From Anammoximicrobium sp964645045 (GTDB taxonomy: Bacteria; Planctomycetota; Planctomycetia; Pirellulales; Pirellulaceae): DNA of 64,000 nucleotides. The stretch is from positions 128,767 to 192,766 of the forward strand of contig CAZXYZ010000003.1 in NCBI GenBank assembly GCA_964645045.1, given 5' to 3'. The notes under the pieces were generated by a model. It had not been told where the DNA came from and ran no database searches. It saw only the letters and a program-made list of their open reading frames with translations. Position numbers and translations under genes: made by a program. Positions 39,495 through 48,732 of this stretch are shown piece by piece. The stretch's first letter is position 1; each line of letters begins with the position of its first letter.

Positions 39495-41879
39495 CTAGCG
39501 GCCGAGTTCGAGGCGAACGGAGCCGCTCCGTCCCGGCGGCGGAAACGCGATCGAATGGACTTGCCCGCCACACGTGAATCGAACCGCCAGAGCGTCGTTC
39601 GTCTCGATGCGCTCGGCGGTCCACGCGGGGCGACAGCCGGCGCGATAGGGCACCAGGACCGTCACCATGCCAAGCTGTCGGCTCGGTTCCCGCGTGCCGG
39701 CTTCGACGTGCCACTGGTTCGGGAACTCCTTCGTGGGCGGCGGCGTGAAGCCGTCCCACTGGCGGAAGGCCAGCGGGAGCGGCGATAGGTACTGCACGTC
39801 GACGCCCGCGTGAGGCTGCTGGACGGACAACTGCTGTTTGGCCTCGTCCACGTCAAAGGCCCGCAGCGCATGGAGCATGAACTGAAACGCGGCCGGCGAT
39901 TTGGCTTCGAGGTCGTCGTATAGGACGACGTACGGCAAGGTCCCTGAGCCGGCCGCCGAACCTTTGACAAAGACGACGTGGCGTTGATACCGCGTCAGCC
40001 GGCCGTCATAGGCGTCCGTGGCGTCGCCCACGACGTAATCCCACTCGGGCGTGAACCGGCTGTCTACGATGCGGCCGTGCGGGGCCGGCGTGTGCTTGGT
40101 CTGCCCCTGGCCGTCGACCAGCACGCCGTTGTGGGCCACCGTGCTGTGGGCCCACTGGTAGTGGAACTTGCTGCCGTGCAGGTCCCGATAGACACACGTG
40201 GTCAACAACGCATCGCCGTAAGCGTTCAATTGAAACGTATTGTGCGGATTGTGTCCGTGGCTTTGCGTTCCGAACGGGCTGGACTTGAACAGGAAATGCA
40301 CGTCGTCGCGGCTGTCCAGCAGCGTCGTGTGCAGACTGGCGACGCCGATGCCGCGGAACACCTTGGACGGCGGCAAGTCCTCCGGCGGCTTGGCGGCGGG
40401 CAACGGCGGCAGATTGGCGGCATACAGGAATCCCAAGATGCCGCCTTCGCCTTTCATTCCCCAGCGTTCCGTCCACCACCGCCAGTAGGCCGCGTGCTGG
40501 CCGTCCGGCTGGCTGCCTTTGACGCGGAGGTGATACTCCATGAACCCGCCGATGCCGCTGGACGGCGGGCGGTAGGACAAATCGCCGAAGCCGCTGTTGG
40601 GCGATCCGGGCGGAGCGATGTACAACGGGTAATCGCCCACCCGGGCAAAGAACGGCTTCTGCAAACCGTCGATGCCCAGTGCCGCGTGGGCGACCTGCAG
40701 CCACCACACGGCCTTGCCCATGTAGCCGCTCCAGTAGCTGACGCCTTCGTGCCAACCGCCGTCATCGTCGGCCCAGACGGGATAGCAGCCGGAGAATTTG
40801 TTCACCGCGTAATCCAGCCACGTCTCCGCGTCCGGGATCTCGCCCAGGAAGGCGATCCCGGCTTCGCCCACTTTGTGCCAGATGCGATTGCCGTGGCTGC
40901 CGTAGGGCGAGTTCAAGTGTCCCGTACCGCGGGCGATTTCGCCGCTTTCCCAAGCGTCGCCGATGCGCCGCAGCGTGCTGGCCCGGATCTTCTCACGCTC
41001 GGCCGGCGTGAACATGTCGTGCGCCCAGTCGTAGGCCCGCGCCGGGCGGTACAGCAGCACCTTGCCGGCCTCGCAATTCAGCCGGAAATTGGTCGGGCCG
41101 TCGGGATCCCACGCGGCCAGGTGCAACACCCAGCGGCGGGCGGCCTCGCCGTACTTCCGGTCTTGCGAAATCAAGTAGACAAAGGCCAGCGTTTCGGCTT
41201 CCTTGCAAGCTTTCTCGGTCTGCTCGCGATTGGGCCACCAGTACTTGATCGCCTCCGGATCGTTCTTGTCCCGCGCCGAGCCCCGGTGTACGGGTTCCGG
41301 CGTCGGGCCGGCGCGCAGGATCCGGTCCGCCTCGGCGCAAAGCTTGCCAAATTCGTCCGCCAGTTTGCCGGCGGCCAGTCCGCGCAAACGCGGCAGATCT
41401 TCCGGCCGCAGGAACAGCCGCGGATGCCCGCTGGGCACGCGCTGCCGCTGTTCGGCTCGCGTCGGCATCGGAAACGGTTTGGCGTCGGCCGGAACCACGA
41501 CCTTGCGAACGGCACTCCAGCCGGATTGACGGCCGTCCTGCGCCGTGTAGCGATACCGCCAGTGGTACTCGCCGGGGGCCCACGGCGCGCGATGCGTGTA
41601 CGTGTTCCACACAAATCCGTCGGCCGTCTCGGCGTCGCCGAAGTCCGGTTTCGTGGACCACTGGATTGCATACTCCGCAGCGTCCTTCTCGTGCAGCCAG
41701 ATGAACGAGGGCGGATTCAGACGAACGGTCTCGCCATCGCCAGGCCGGTATCCCACTTCACCGGACTTTGGCGGGCGGTTGGAAATCGTCAAGTCGGCCG
41801 CCGGTGCGGACCGGACGGCTGCACCCAGCAAAAGGAACAGCATTGGCGGCAGTGCGAGAAATATTGCTTGCTGGCGCAT
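39495..41879 (-). CDS. Heparinase II/III-like protein with DUF4962-type N-terminus
   Basis: The ATG at 41879 starts a signal peptide (MRQQAIFLALPPMLFLLLGA); longer starts read through a palindromic repeat. The 794-residue protein has an N-terminal fibronectin-like strand region (LNPPSFIWLHEKDAAEYAIQ; YTHRAPWAPGEYHWRYRY), an alpha/alpha toroid (HPRLFLRPEDLPRLRGLAAG; RIWHKVGEAGIAFLGEIPD) and a C-terminal beta-sandwich with SHGHNPHNTFQLNAYGDALL, the Heparinase_II_III motif. Family members are polysaccharide lyases that act on uronic-acid polymers. Substrate unknown; a secreted or periplasmic degradative enzyme is likely. Confidence 0.8.
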   Translation of the reverse strand: MRQQAIFLALPPMLFLLLGAAVRSAPAADLTISNRPPKSGEVGYRPGDGETVRLNPPSFIWLHEKDAAEYAIQWSTKPDFGDAETADGFVWNTYTHRAPWAPGEYHWRYRYTAQDGRQSGWSAVRKVVVPADAKPFPMPTRAEQRQRVPSGHPRLFLRPEDLPRLRGLAAGKLADEFGKLCAEADRILRAGPTPEPVHRGSARDKNDPEAIKYWWPNREQTEKACKEAETLAFVYLISQDRKYGEAARRWVLHLAAWDPDGPTNFRLNCEAGKVLLYRPARAYDWAHDMFTPAEREKIRASTLRRIGDAWESGEIARGTGHLNSPYGSHGNRIWHKVGEAGIAFLGEIPDAETWLDYAVNKFSGCYPVWADDDGGWHEGVSYWSGYMGKAVWWLQVAHAALGIDGLQKPFFARVGDYPLYIAPPGSPNSGFGDLSYRPPSSGIGGFMEYHLRVKGSQPDGQHAAYWRWWTERWGMKGEGGILGFLYAANLPPLPAAKPPEDLPPSKVFRGIGVASLHTTLLDSRDDVHFLFKSSPFGTQSHGHNPHNTFQLNAYGDALLTTCVYRDLHGSKFHYQWAHSTVAHNGVLVDGQGQTKHTPAPHGRIVDSRFTPEWDYVVGDATDAYDGRLTRYQRHVVFVKGSAAGSGTLPYVVLYDDLEAKSPAAFQFMLHALRAFDVDEAKQQLSVQQPHAGVDVQYLSPLPLAFRQWDGFTPPPTKEFPNQWHVEAGTREPSRQLGMVTVLVPYRAGCRPAWTAERIETNDALAVRFTCGGQVHSIAFPPPGRSGSVRLELGR

Positions 41880-41944
41880 GGCGGCGTCCTTGGGGCAAAG
41901 AGAAAAGTGGCGAGCGGTGGGTTTCGGCGGACGGAGAAGCCTTG

Positions 41945-42016
41945 TTGGAGTCCACGCTTTAGCGTGCAAGGCGGGCCATGCCCGCGGCAAAAGACACGCT
42001 AAAGCGTGGACTCCAG
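41945..42016. repeat. Inner palindrome of the MITE family
   Basis: TTGGAGTCCACGCTTTAGCG...ACACGCTAAAGCGTGGACTCCA, a 72-bp copy nearly identical to the inner part of the element at 24985 but without CCACCCC ends, located in the promoter-side region of the heparinase-like gene. Confidence 0.75.
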
Positions 42017-42090
42017 CGAGGCACTAGTCGAGCGTTGTGGCCGGTCTCCCGACCAGGCCACCTGGGCGACCGCAGGTCTCCTGATTTGCC

Positions 42091-42139
42091 GGAGACCTCC
42101 GGTCGGCGGTTTCGGCGGGGTCGGAGACCCGCGCCGAGC
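42091..42139 (-). repeat. Intergenic copy of the GGTCTCCGACCCCGCC palindromic family
   Basis: Read on the minus strand, GCTCGGCGCGGGTCTCCGAC...CGACCGGAGGTCTCC. It is almost identical to the two 51-bp segments inside the DGR kinase gene (53809-53859 and 54775-54825). Neighbouring GGTCTCC/GGAGACC pairs (42037-42100) extend the palindrome. Lies 35 bp past the EF-G stop. Confidence 0.75.
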
Positions 42140-42173
42140 GCTGCAGAGACGCATGCCGACGTTGGGGCCGGGA

Positions 42174-44270
42174 TTACTCCTCTTCTTCCTCGTGCAGCTT
42201 GGACTTGGCCATGATCTCCTGCTGGATGTTGGCGGGCATGACGTCGTAGTGGCTGAACTCCATCGTATAACTGCCCTGGCCGCCGGTCATACTGGACAGC
42301 GTGCGGGCGTATGTCGTTACTTCCCGCAACGGCACTTCGGCTTTGACCGTCTGCAGGTTGCCGCCCGCCGTGTCGCTGCCCTGCAGCCGGCCGCCGCGGC
42401 TGGACATGTCGCTGTAGACGTCGCCGACTTTGCTATCGGGAACCGTGATCTCCATCTTGACGACCGGCTCCAGCAGGCAGGGACGGGCCTTTTCAAAGAC
42501 CTGCTTGAAGGCCATGCGGGCCGCCGTGCGGAAGGCGGTTTCCGAACTGTCGACTTCGTGGTACTTGCCGAAGTGGACTTCGATGGCCAGGTTCTCGACC
42601 GTATAGCCGGCGATGACGCCGCCCTCCAAACGCTCTTTGAACCCTTTCTCGATGGCCGGCAAAAAGTTACCGGGGATCACGCCGCCGACGACCGAATTCA
42701 CCCACAGAAAATGGTGGGTTTCATCGTAGTGGTATTCTTTCATCGAAGCGAACCGGTCCTTGGTGGCAAACTCCTCGATGACCGTGCCCCGGGGCAGGGG
42801 GAACATGCGGATATGCACTTCGCCGAACTGGCCGCGGCCGCCCGTCTGCTTCTTGTGGCGATACATGCCTTCGGCCGGCGCCTGAATCGTTTCGCGGAAC
42901 GGAATCTTGGGTTCCTTGGTTTCCACATCCAGTTTGTCGCGGCGATGGAGCCGCTCGCGGATGATTAGCAAGTGCAGTTCGCTCATGCCCGTCATCACCA
43001 GCTCTTTGGTCTGCATGTCCCGGTCGATGCGGATGGTCGGGTCTTCCTCGGCAATCTTGGCCAGGGCGCCGGACAGCTTGGTTTCGTCGCCGCGGCTCTT
43101 GGGCGACACCGCCAGGCCCACCATCGGCGTGGGGAACGCCATGGCCGGCAGCAGGTAATCGCCCAGCGTTGAACCGGTGTGCAATTCTTCCGTCTTGGCG
43201 ACCGCCACAATATCGCCCGGTCCCGCCTCTTCCACCGGCGAAGTTTCGTCGGCCTGGACGTGCAGCAATTGGCCCATCCGCAGGCCTTTGCGCGCGCTGG
43301 ACGCCGTCACATTCTGGTCCCGCTTCAACGACCCGGAAAAGATCCGGATGAAGTTGAGTTTCTGCACGAACGGGTCGATGCGGGTCTTGAACACCTGGGC
43401 CACCAGCGGACCGTCCGCTTTCGGCTCGAGCGTGATTTCCTCGCCGTCCTTGGTCGCTTTCCGAGGCAGGTCGGCGGGCGATAGACCGCACAAGGCGACC
43501 GCGTCCAGCAACTCGGTCAGCCCGACTCCCGTTTTGGCGGAACAGCACACGATCGGAATCAGAGTGCCCGCGCGGACGGCCTGGACGATCAACCGCGACA
43601 GCTCCTCGGCGGTGGGCAGCTCGCCTTCGAGGTACTTCATCATGACCTCTTCGTCGACCTCGATGATCGATTCGATCAGGGGATCATGGATTTCGTTCGG
43701 ATCGATCAGAGCGCCGTCCGTATCGGCGGGAACGGTCAACGTGCTGGCGACGCCGCGAAAGCCGGAACCCTGGCCCAAGGGAACGTTCAGCAGCACGCAG
43801 CGCTTGCCCCACATTTCGCGGATCGCGTCGACCAGGGAAGGGAAGTCGATGTTGTCGTCGTCCAGTTTGTTGAGGACGATCATCCGGCCCAACCCGGCCT
43901 TGCCGGCTTCCGCAAAGACGCGCCGCGTATTGACTTCGATCCCCGAATGGGCATTGATCACAATCACCGCCGTATCCGCCCCGCGCAACGCGCAAATCGT
44001 CTGCCCGATGTAATCGGGATAGCCGGGCGTGTCGAGCACGCGAAACTGCTTCCCGGCATGGGTCAAGTGAACCAGCTTGGCCTCGATCGTGTACTTGTGG
44101 TGCTTCTCCTCGGGGTCAAAGTCACAAATGCTGGTGCCCTCGTCCACACTCGGGTTGGCGTTGACCGTACCGGTCTTGACCAACAGCTTGTCGACCAGCG
44201 TCGTCTTCCCCGATGAACCGTGCCCACATACTGCGATGTTGCGGATGTCTTCGATTTTCACGTTCGCCAT
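42174..44270 (-). CDS. Elongation factor G paralogue (EF-G2-like)
   Basis: 698 residues. G1 is GHGSSGKTTL, G3 DTPGYPDY and G4 NKLDDD. Domains II-V are complete (PLVAQVFKTRIDPFVQKLNF, GMSELHLLIIRERL, and SGGRLQG replaced by SSRGGRLQGSDTAGGN in domain V). In canonical FusA G1 is GHIDAGKTT and G3 DTPGHVDF; the deviations GHGSSGKT and GYPDY place this among the second EF-G subfamily often found beside FusA. It may act in translation under particular conditions; its exact role is not established. Confidence 0.9.
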   Translation of the reverse strand: MANVKIEDIRNIAVCGHGSSGKTTLVDKLLVKTGTVNANPSVDEGTSICDFDPEEKHHKYTIEAKLVHLTHAGKQFRVLDTPGYPDYIGQTICALRGADTAVIVINAHSGIEVNTRRVFAEAGKAGLGRMIVLNKLDDDNIDFPSLVDAIREMWGKRCVLLNVPLGQGSGFRGVASTLTVPADTDGALIDPNEIHDPLIESIIEVDEEVMMKYLEGELPTAEELSRLIVQAVRAGTLIPIVCCSAKTGVGLTELLDAVALCGLSPADLPRKATKDGEEITLEPKADGPLVAQVFKTRIDPFVQKLNFIRIFSGSLKRDQNVTASSARKGLRMGQLLHVQADETSPVEEAGPGDIVAVAKTEELHTGSTLGDYLLPAMAFPTPMVGLAVSPKSRGDETKLSGALAKIAEEDPTIRIDRDMQTKELVMTGMSELHLLIIRERLHRRDKLDVETKEPKIPFRETIQAPAEGMYRHKKQTGGRGQFGEVHIRMFPLPRGTVIEEFATKDRFASMKEYHYDETHHFLWVNSVVGGVIPGNFLPAIEKGFKERLEGGVIAGYTVENLAIEVHFGKYHEVDSSETAFRTAARMAFKQVFEKARPCLLEPVVKMEITVPDSKVGDVYSDMSSRGGRLQGSDTAGGNLQTVKAEVPLREVTTYARTLSSMTGGQGSYTMEFSHYDVMPANIQQEIMAKSKLHEEEEE

Positions 44271-44290
44271 GCCGGTTTCCTTTACAACGA

Positions 44291-45025
44291 TCAGATGATT
44301 CTGCCGGTGTCAACTTTGGCTGCAGCCAAGGCCGACGCCAGCGACAGTCTTCCTTCGTACAACGTCCGCCCGATGATGCAGCCTGCCAGTCCCCGTTCCG
44401 CCAAGTGCCTCACGTCGTCTGCGGTCGTTACGCCTCCCGAGGCCACGACCGGGACTTCGACCGCCCGCTGCATTTCTTCCATGGCCCCCAAGTTCGGGCC
44501 GCTCATCATTCCGTCCCTCGCGATATCGGTGTAGATAATCGCCGCAATCGGCTCGCGCGAGATCTCCCGCGCCAATTCCACCGCAGCGACGTCACTGGTG
44601 CTCAACCAACCGTCCGTGGCCACCTGGCCGTCGCGGGCATCAATGCCCACCGCCAAACGTCCGGGAAACGTGCGGCACATGTCGCGAAACCAGGACGGAT
44701 CCTTCAACGCCTTGGTTCCGATCACCAGCCGCGTCAGCCCCAGATCCAACATCTGCTGGATGGTCTGGCGGTCGCGAATACCTCCCCCCAGTTCACATGG
44801 TACCTGAACCGCGCGCACAATCGCTTCGATGGCGGTCCGATTCACGCTGCGGCCATCCCGCGCACCATCCAGGTCCACCAAGTGCAGGCACTGGGCGCCC
44901 TCCGCGACCCACCGGCAGGCCATCGCTGCCGGATCATCTCCGAACACCGTCTCGCGGCTGTAGTCGCCCTGCAGCAAACGCACGCAATTGCCGCCGCGAA
45001 GATCGATTGCGGGCCAGATTTCCAT
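44291..45025 (-). CDS. hisA: Phosphoribosylformimino-5-aminoimidazole carboxamide ribotide isomerase
   Basis: 244 residues from the ATG at 45025 (MEIWPAIDLRGGNCVRLLQG). HisA catalyses the fourth step of histidine synthesis. The (beta/alpha)8 barrel has the catalytic Asp in PAIDLRGG, the phosphate sites CELGGGIR and VVASGGVTTADD, and the second catalytic Asp in YTDIARDGMMSGPN. The length is standard. The 20-bp gap to the EF-G gene and the same strand suggest read-through. Confidence 0.95.
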   Translation of the reverse strand: MEIWPAIDLRGGNCVRLLQGDYSRETVFGDDPAAMACRWVAEGAQCLHLVDLDGARDGRSVNRTAIEAIVRAVQVPCELGGGIRDRQTIQQMLDLGLTRLVIGTKALKDPSWFRDMCRTFPGRLAVGIDARDGQVATDGWLSTSDVAAVELAREISREPIAAIIYTDIARDGMMSGPNLGAMEEMQRAVEVPVVASGGVTTADDVRHLAERGLAGCIIGRTLYEGRLSLASALAAAKVDTGRII

Positions 45026-45165
45026 CCAGATTCCCCAGAACCGGCGTTGTTTGCCGGACAAAAACCATCGCGCCGGCGTTGCGGCCGGTCGTCCGCAGTC
45101 TCCAAAACGCAAAAGTATGCCAAAATACGGTCTTCTGGGCAAGTATGCCAGGAGAAACCTGGAAG

Positions 45166-46620
45166 TCAGGGCTTCTTGAACCGGTGCGAGATGAGGCTGC
45201 GGAGTTCGGAGGCCAGGAAAAACGATCCGGCCACGCAAATGACGTCATCTTTCGTTGCCAGGGAACATGCCAGGTTCCATGCTTCGGTCGAGTTATCCCG
45301 GGTGATCAGTCGGCACGAATCGATCCCCGCGTCGGCCACACTCCGCTCGGCTGTGAGAAGCAGCCGGTCAGGGTCCGCCGCGCGCGGATTGTTCAGAAAG
45401 CGGGTCAGGATCGCCACATCGAATTCGGCCAGCAACGGCCGAAACATGGCTGCCACGTCCTTGTCCTGGCTGGCCGCGAAGACCAGGATGCGCTGCCCGG
45501 CTCCGACGCGCGGACAGGTCTCCCGGATGACCTCGATCAGCGCCCCAGCCGACGCGACGTTGTGCGCGGCATCCAGAATGACTGTCGGACGCTGCTGCAG
45601 GACTTCGATCCGGGCCGGCATCTCTACGCGCGACAGACCTTCGCGGATGGCGGCTGCCTCCGCCCGCCAGCCGCGCCGGCGCAGTCTGCCCAGGGTCGCC
45701 ACCGCCACCGCCGCGTTGGCTGCCTGGTGTCTTCCCATGAGTCCGGTCCGCAGCCCGTCCAGCTGGGACCGGCCGTCCGCGGTGTCTTCCCAGTAATCGA
45801 GTTCGGACCAGCTGTGGGGACACGCGGCGGGCGGCTCCGATTCCCACGTGGGCGACTGGGTGCCGCGGTAGCGATGATGGAAGTGCTGGCCGGCGATGTA
45901 GCACTCGCAATCGTGGCGCAAGGCGGTCTGTCGGATCACATCCAGCGGTTCGGGATCGGTCACGCCCGTCACGACGGGCACGCCCGGCTTGATGATCCCC
46001 GCCTTTTCGCCCGCGATCAATGCCAGCGTATTGCCCAGCTGACGCATGTGATCGAAGCTGATGCTGGTAATGACGGAGACTTCGGGCCGGCAGATATTGG
46101 TTGAATCCAAACGGCCGCCCAGCCCAACTTCGAGGACGGCCACTTCCACTTGGTGGCGGACGAAATGCAGCAAGGCGGCGGCCGTGGTGATCTCGAAGTA
46201 GGTCGGTCCCGGGCTCCCGTCGCCGCGCGCTTCGTACTCGCGGTCCAGCGCGTCCACCACGGGGCGGATCCGGCGGATCAAGTCGACAAACTCGCCGGGC
46301 CCGCAACGGCAGCCGTCGATCTGCATCCGCTCTTCGACGCAATCGACATGCGGCGACGTGTACAGCCCCGTGCGATAGCCGGACGCAGTCAGCACGGCCG
46401 CGATCATCCCGGAGGTCGAGCCCTTGCCCTTCGTCCCCGCGACGTGGACGACCGGAAAACGCTGCTGGGGGTCGCCCAGCCGGGAAGCCAGTTCCCGCAT
46501 CCGGTCCAGGTTCAAGCCGCGCGAACCGGACGGAAACCTGTCGGCGCGTTCGTAGTCAATCCGTCCGAACAAGTAGGCGAGTGCGGAGTCGTGATCCACG
46601 ATGTCCGGGGAACGTGCCAT
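45166..46620 (-). CDS. folC: Folylpolyglutamate synthase / dihydrofolate synthase
   Basis: 484 residues from the ATG at 46620. Mur-ligase-type features: P-loop HVAGTKGKGSTSGM, TSPHVDCVEERM, EVGLGGRLDSTN, the lysine region IAGEKAGIIKPGVPVVTG, and the C-terminal domain with VILDAAHNVASAGALIEVI. FolC adds glutamate to dihydropteroate and folates. Length and motif order are those of bacterial FolC. It lies upstream of hisA and follows a hypothetical gene at 46641 by 20 bp. Confidence 0.95.
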   Translation of the reverse strand: MARSPDIVDHDSALAYLFGRIDYERADRFPSGSRGLNLDRMRELASRLGDPQQRFPVVHVAGTKGKGSTSGMIAAVLTASGYRTGLYTSPHVDCVEERMQIDGCRCGPGEFVDLIRRIRPVVDALDREYEARGDGSPGPTYFEITTAAALLHFVRHQVEVAVLEVGLGGRLDSTNICRPEVSVITSISFDHMRQLGNTLALIAGEKAGIIKPGVPVVTGVTDPEPLDVIRQTALRHDCECYIAGQHFHHRYRGTQSPTWESEPPAACPHSWSELDYWEDTADGRSQLDGLRTGLMGRHQAANAAVAVATLGRLRRRGWRAEAAAIREGLSRVEMPARIEVLQQRPTVILDAAHNVASAGALIEVIRETCPRVGAGQRILVFAASQDKDVAAMFRPLLAEFDVAILTRFLNNPRAADPDRLLLTAERSVADAGIDSCRLITRDNSTEAWNLACSLATKDDVICVAGSFFLASELRSLISHRFKKP

Positions 46621-46640
46621 GTTGTGTCGTCCTGCAGGAT

Positions 46641-47279
46641 TCACGGGCGGACATTCCGTCGGGATCCAATTGCCTCGTCGCCAGCAAGGATCGGCGTGGT
46701 GGCAAGCGCGACTCGATATCTCCACCGCACCGTGGACGGAACCGGCAGTCCGCCCAGGTCCGCAGCGATCGCCACTTGGTGGCCGATGACTTCCATCCGG
46801 ACAGGACACGGACTGTCCGGTGCCTCGCCCGTCAACATCAGTTCGACCCCCGCCGCCACGGTCAGACGCACGCTGGACGACGACAACGCCACGAGAGGAT
46901 GATCGGAACGATAGCTGCTGCCCAGCCACAGGGGCTGGTGGTGCAGGCGGCAAGCCACATCGAACGTCAGGCTCGGCGCGGCCGAATCGGTCTCGACACT
47001 CTGCGACCAGTGACTCTTGCCGGCCATGCCGATCAGGAGGGCCATCTGCCGTCCGCGCGAGGACGGTTCCAAGCTGCACTGCTGGAGTGGCGGGCTCGCA
47101 GGCCACGGGTCCCGGTCGCGGCCGAGTTCCGTTGTCAGGCAGTCGGTGGCCGCCGTCCCGGCCACGTAAGCGATCACGTGCCCAAACCGGTCCTCGTCTC
47201 GATACCAGACGACCCGCAACCCGCGTCCGTCGCGGTCCAGGACCTGCAAGACACGCGGCGGAGCCTCAATCGTCGTCAC
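46641..47279 (-). CDS. Hypothetical protein overlapping the end of prfB
   Basis: The GTG at 47279 lies inside the last codons of prfB (14-bp overlap), which suggests coupling. The 212-residue product is soluble and beta-rich (RVLQVLDRDGRGLRVVWYRD, SVRLTVAAGVELMLTGEAPD, VRWRYRVALATTP), with no signal peptide or membrane helix. I recognise no family. The constant strand pattern and position in the prfB-folC-hisA group argue for a real gene. Confidence 0.6.
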   Translation of the reverse strand: MTTIEAPPRVLQVLDRDGRGLRVVWYRDEDRFGHVIAYVAGTAATDCLTTELGRDRDPWPASPPLQQCSLEPSSRGRQMALLIGMAGKSHWSQSVETDSAAPSLTFDVACRLHHQPLWLGSSYRSDHPLVALSSSSVRLTVAAGVELMLTGEAPDSPCPVRMEVIGHQVAIAADLGGLPVPSTVRWRYRVALATTPILAGDEAIGSRRNVRP

Positions 47280-48400
47280 TGTCTGCCACCTTTGCCGGCG
47301 ATTGGTCCTGCTGGACCCGCCAACGCAGATAGGAGTCCAGAAAGCCCTGCAAGTTGCCGTCCAGCACGCTGTGAAAATTGCCGACCGTAAAGCCGGTCCG
47401 CGAATCCTTGACCCGCTGGTCGGGATGCAGGAAGTAGTTGCGGATCTGGGAACCAAACCCCACGCGGGCTTGCTTCTGGTACTTCGCCGCCTGCTCGGCT
47501 TCGCGTTTTTCCTCTTCGACGCGAGCCATTCGCGCCCGCAGCATCTTCCAGGCGGTGGCGCGATTCTTGTGCTGGCTGCGTTCGTTCTGGCATTGCACGG
47601 CGATGCCGCTCGGAATGTGCGTCAAGCGAATGGCGCTGCTCGTCTTGTTCACATGCTGGCCGCCGGCGCCGCTGGCCCGGAAGACGTCCTCGCGGACATC
47701 TTTCTCCTCGATCTCGACGTCGATATCATCCGACACTTCGGGCGAGACGTCGACTGCCGCGAAACTGGTCTGCCGCTTGCCTTCCGCGTTGAAAGGACTG
47801 ATTCGGACCAGGCGGTGCATCCCCGACTCGCCCTTCAGAAAGCCGTAAGCCATCGGCCCGCGGACGGCGATCGACGCGCTGCTGATTCCCGCCTCTTCAT
47901 TGTCATTCCGGTCCAGCAGAGCCGCTTCGTAGTCGTTTTTTTGCGCCCACTGGATGTACATTCGCAGGAGCATTTCGGCCCAGTCGGCGGCGTCGGTACC
48001 GCCGTCCCGAGCGTTAATCGTGACGATCGCCCCGCGGCCGTCATGAGGTCCATTCAGCAGGGCCCGCAGCTCCAATTCGTCCAGCCGCTGTTCCGCCCGT
48101 TCGATTTCCGTCAGCACCTCACCCGCGATCGAAGCATCCTCGTCCGCCAATTCCAGCAGCGCGTCGAGATCACCGACGGCTCGGATCAAATCGTCCGTGG
48201 GCGCCAGAATCGACTTCAGCGATTTGAGTTGACCGACCGCTGCCTGAGCGCGCTCCTGATTGTCCCAGAAGCCGGCAGCGGCCATGCGCATCTCGATCTC
48301 GGAAACCTGTTTTCGCTTGTTGTCGTAGTCAAAGACTGTCTCGAAGTTGGACGAGCCGTTCCTGAATCGATTTCACTCGGTCGATGACTTGCGTTTCCAT
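47266..48400 (-). CDS. prfB: Peptide chain release factor 2 with programmed +1 frameshift
   Basis: The ATG at 48400 begins METQVIDRVKSIQERLVQLR and stops at a TGA at 48331-48329 within CTTTGAC. Shifting +1 at CTT continues as DYDNKRKQVSEIEMRMAAAG and runs to 47266. This CTT-TGA-C site is the classic RF2 autoregulatory frameshift. Domain features follow: the RF2 anticodon-like SPF loop (VRISPFNAEGKRQTSF) and the GGQ motif in FRASGAGGQHVNKTSSAIRL. RF2 recognises UGA and UAA; low RF2 favours the shift. The upstream internal Shine-Dalgarno is weak here (no AGGGGG), so efficiency may be lower. Confidence 0.95.
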
Positions 48401-48424
48401 ACATTCCCTATTTTTCTTTCGTTT

Positions 48425-48478
48425 AACCCGGAGCCAACGGCGGACATCACCGGGCGCCGTCGCCGTTGGCTCCGGGTT
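48425..48478. repeat. Palindrome upstream of prfB, 18-bp arms
   Basis: AACCCGGAGCCAACGGCG (48425-48442) is perfectly inverted as CGCCGTTGGCTCCGGGTT (48461-48478) with an 18-bp GC-rich loop. It sits 25 bp upstream of the prfB start and so cannot be its terminator; it is an intergenic palindrome or could affect the prfB leader. The rest of 48401-48732 shows no gene. Confidence 0.65.
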
Positions 48479-48732
48479 CGACGAGCCAAGGCCAGAGGCT
48501 GTAATATAAATCATTTCCCAACCGTATCTTATCGCGGAACGCCGCGTGGTGAAATGGGGCGGCGGGCAAAGCATGTCGGGCAAAGCAGCAGTTGCCGCCC
48601 GCCCGCCGCCGCCCTAAACTGCGGACAGGGCGAAACGACTTAGCCAAGAATCGCCGCGGAAACGCTCGCCAGCACTCACGGCGGTGACAAGTCACCGCAC
48701 TCCAGAATTCACTTGTTCAAGGCAAGACACTG

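Noticed and set aside
39978..42002. 674-residue open frame opposite the heparinase-like gene
   Set aside because: Antisense shadow; the minus strand has a signal peptide and the family motifs.
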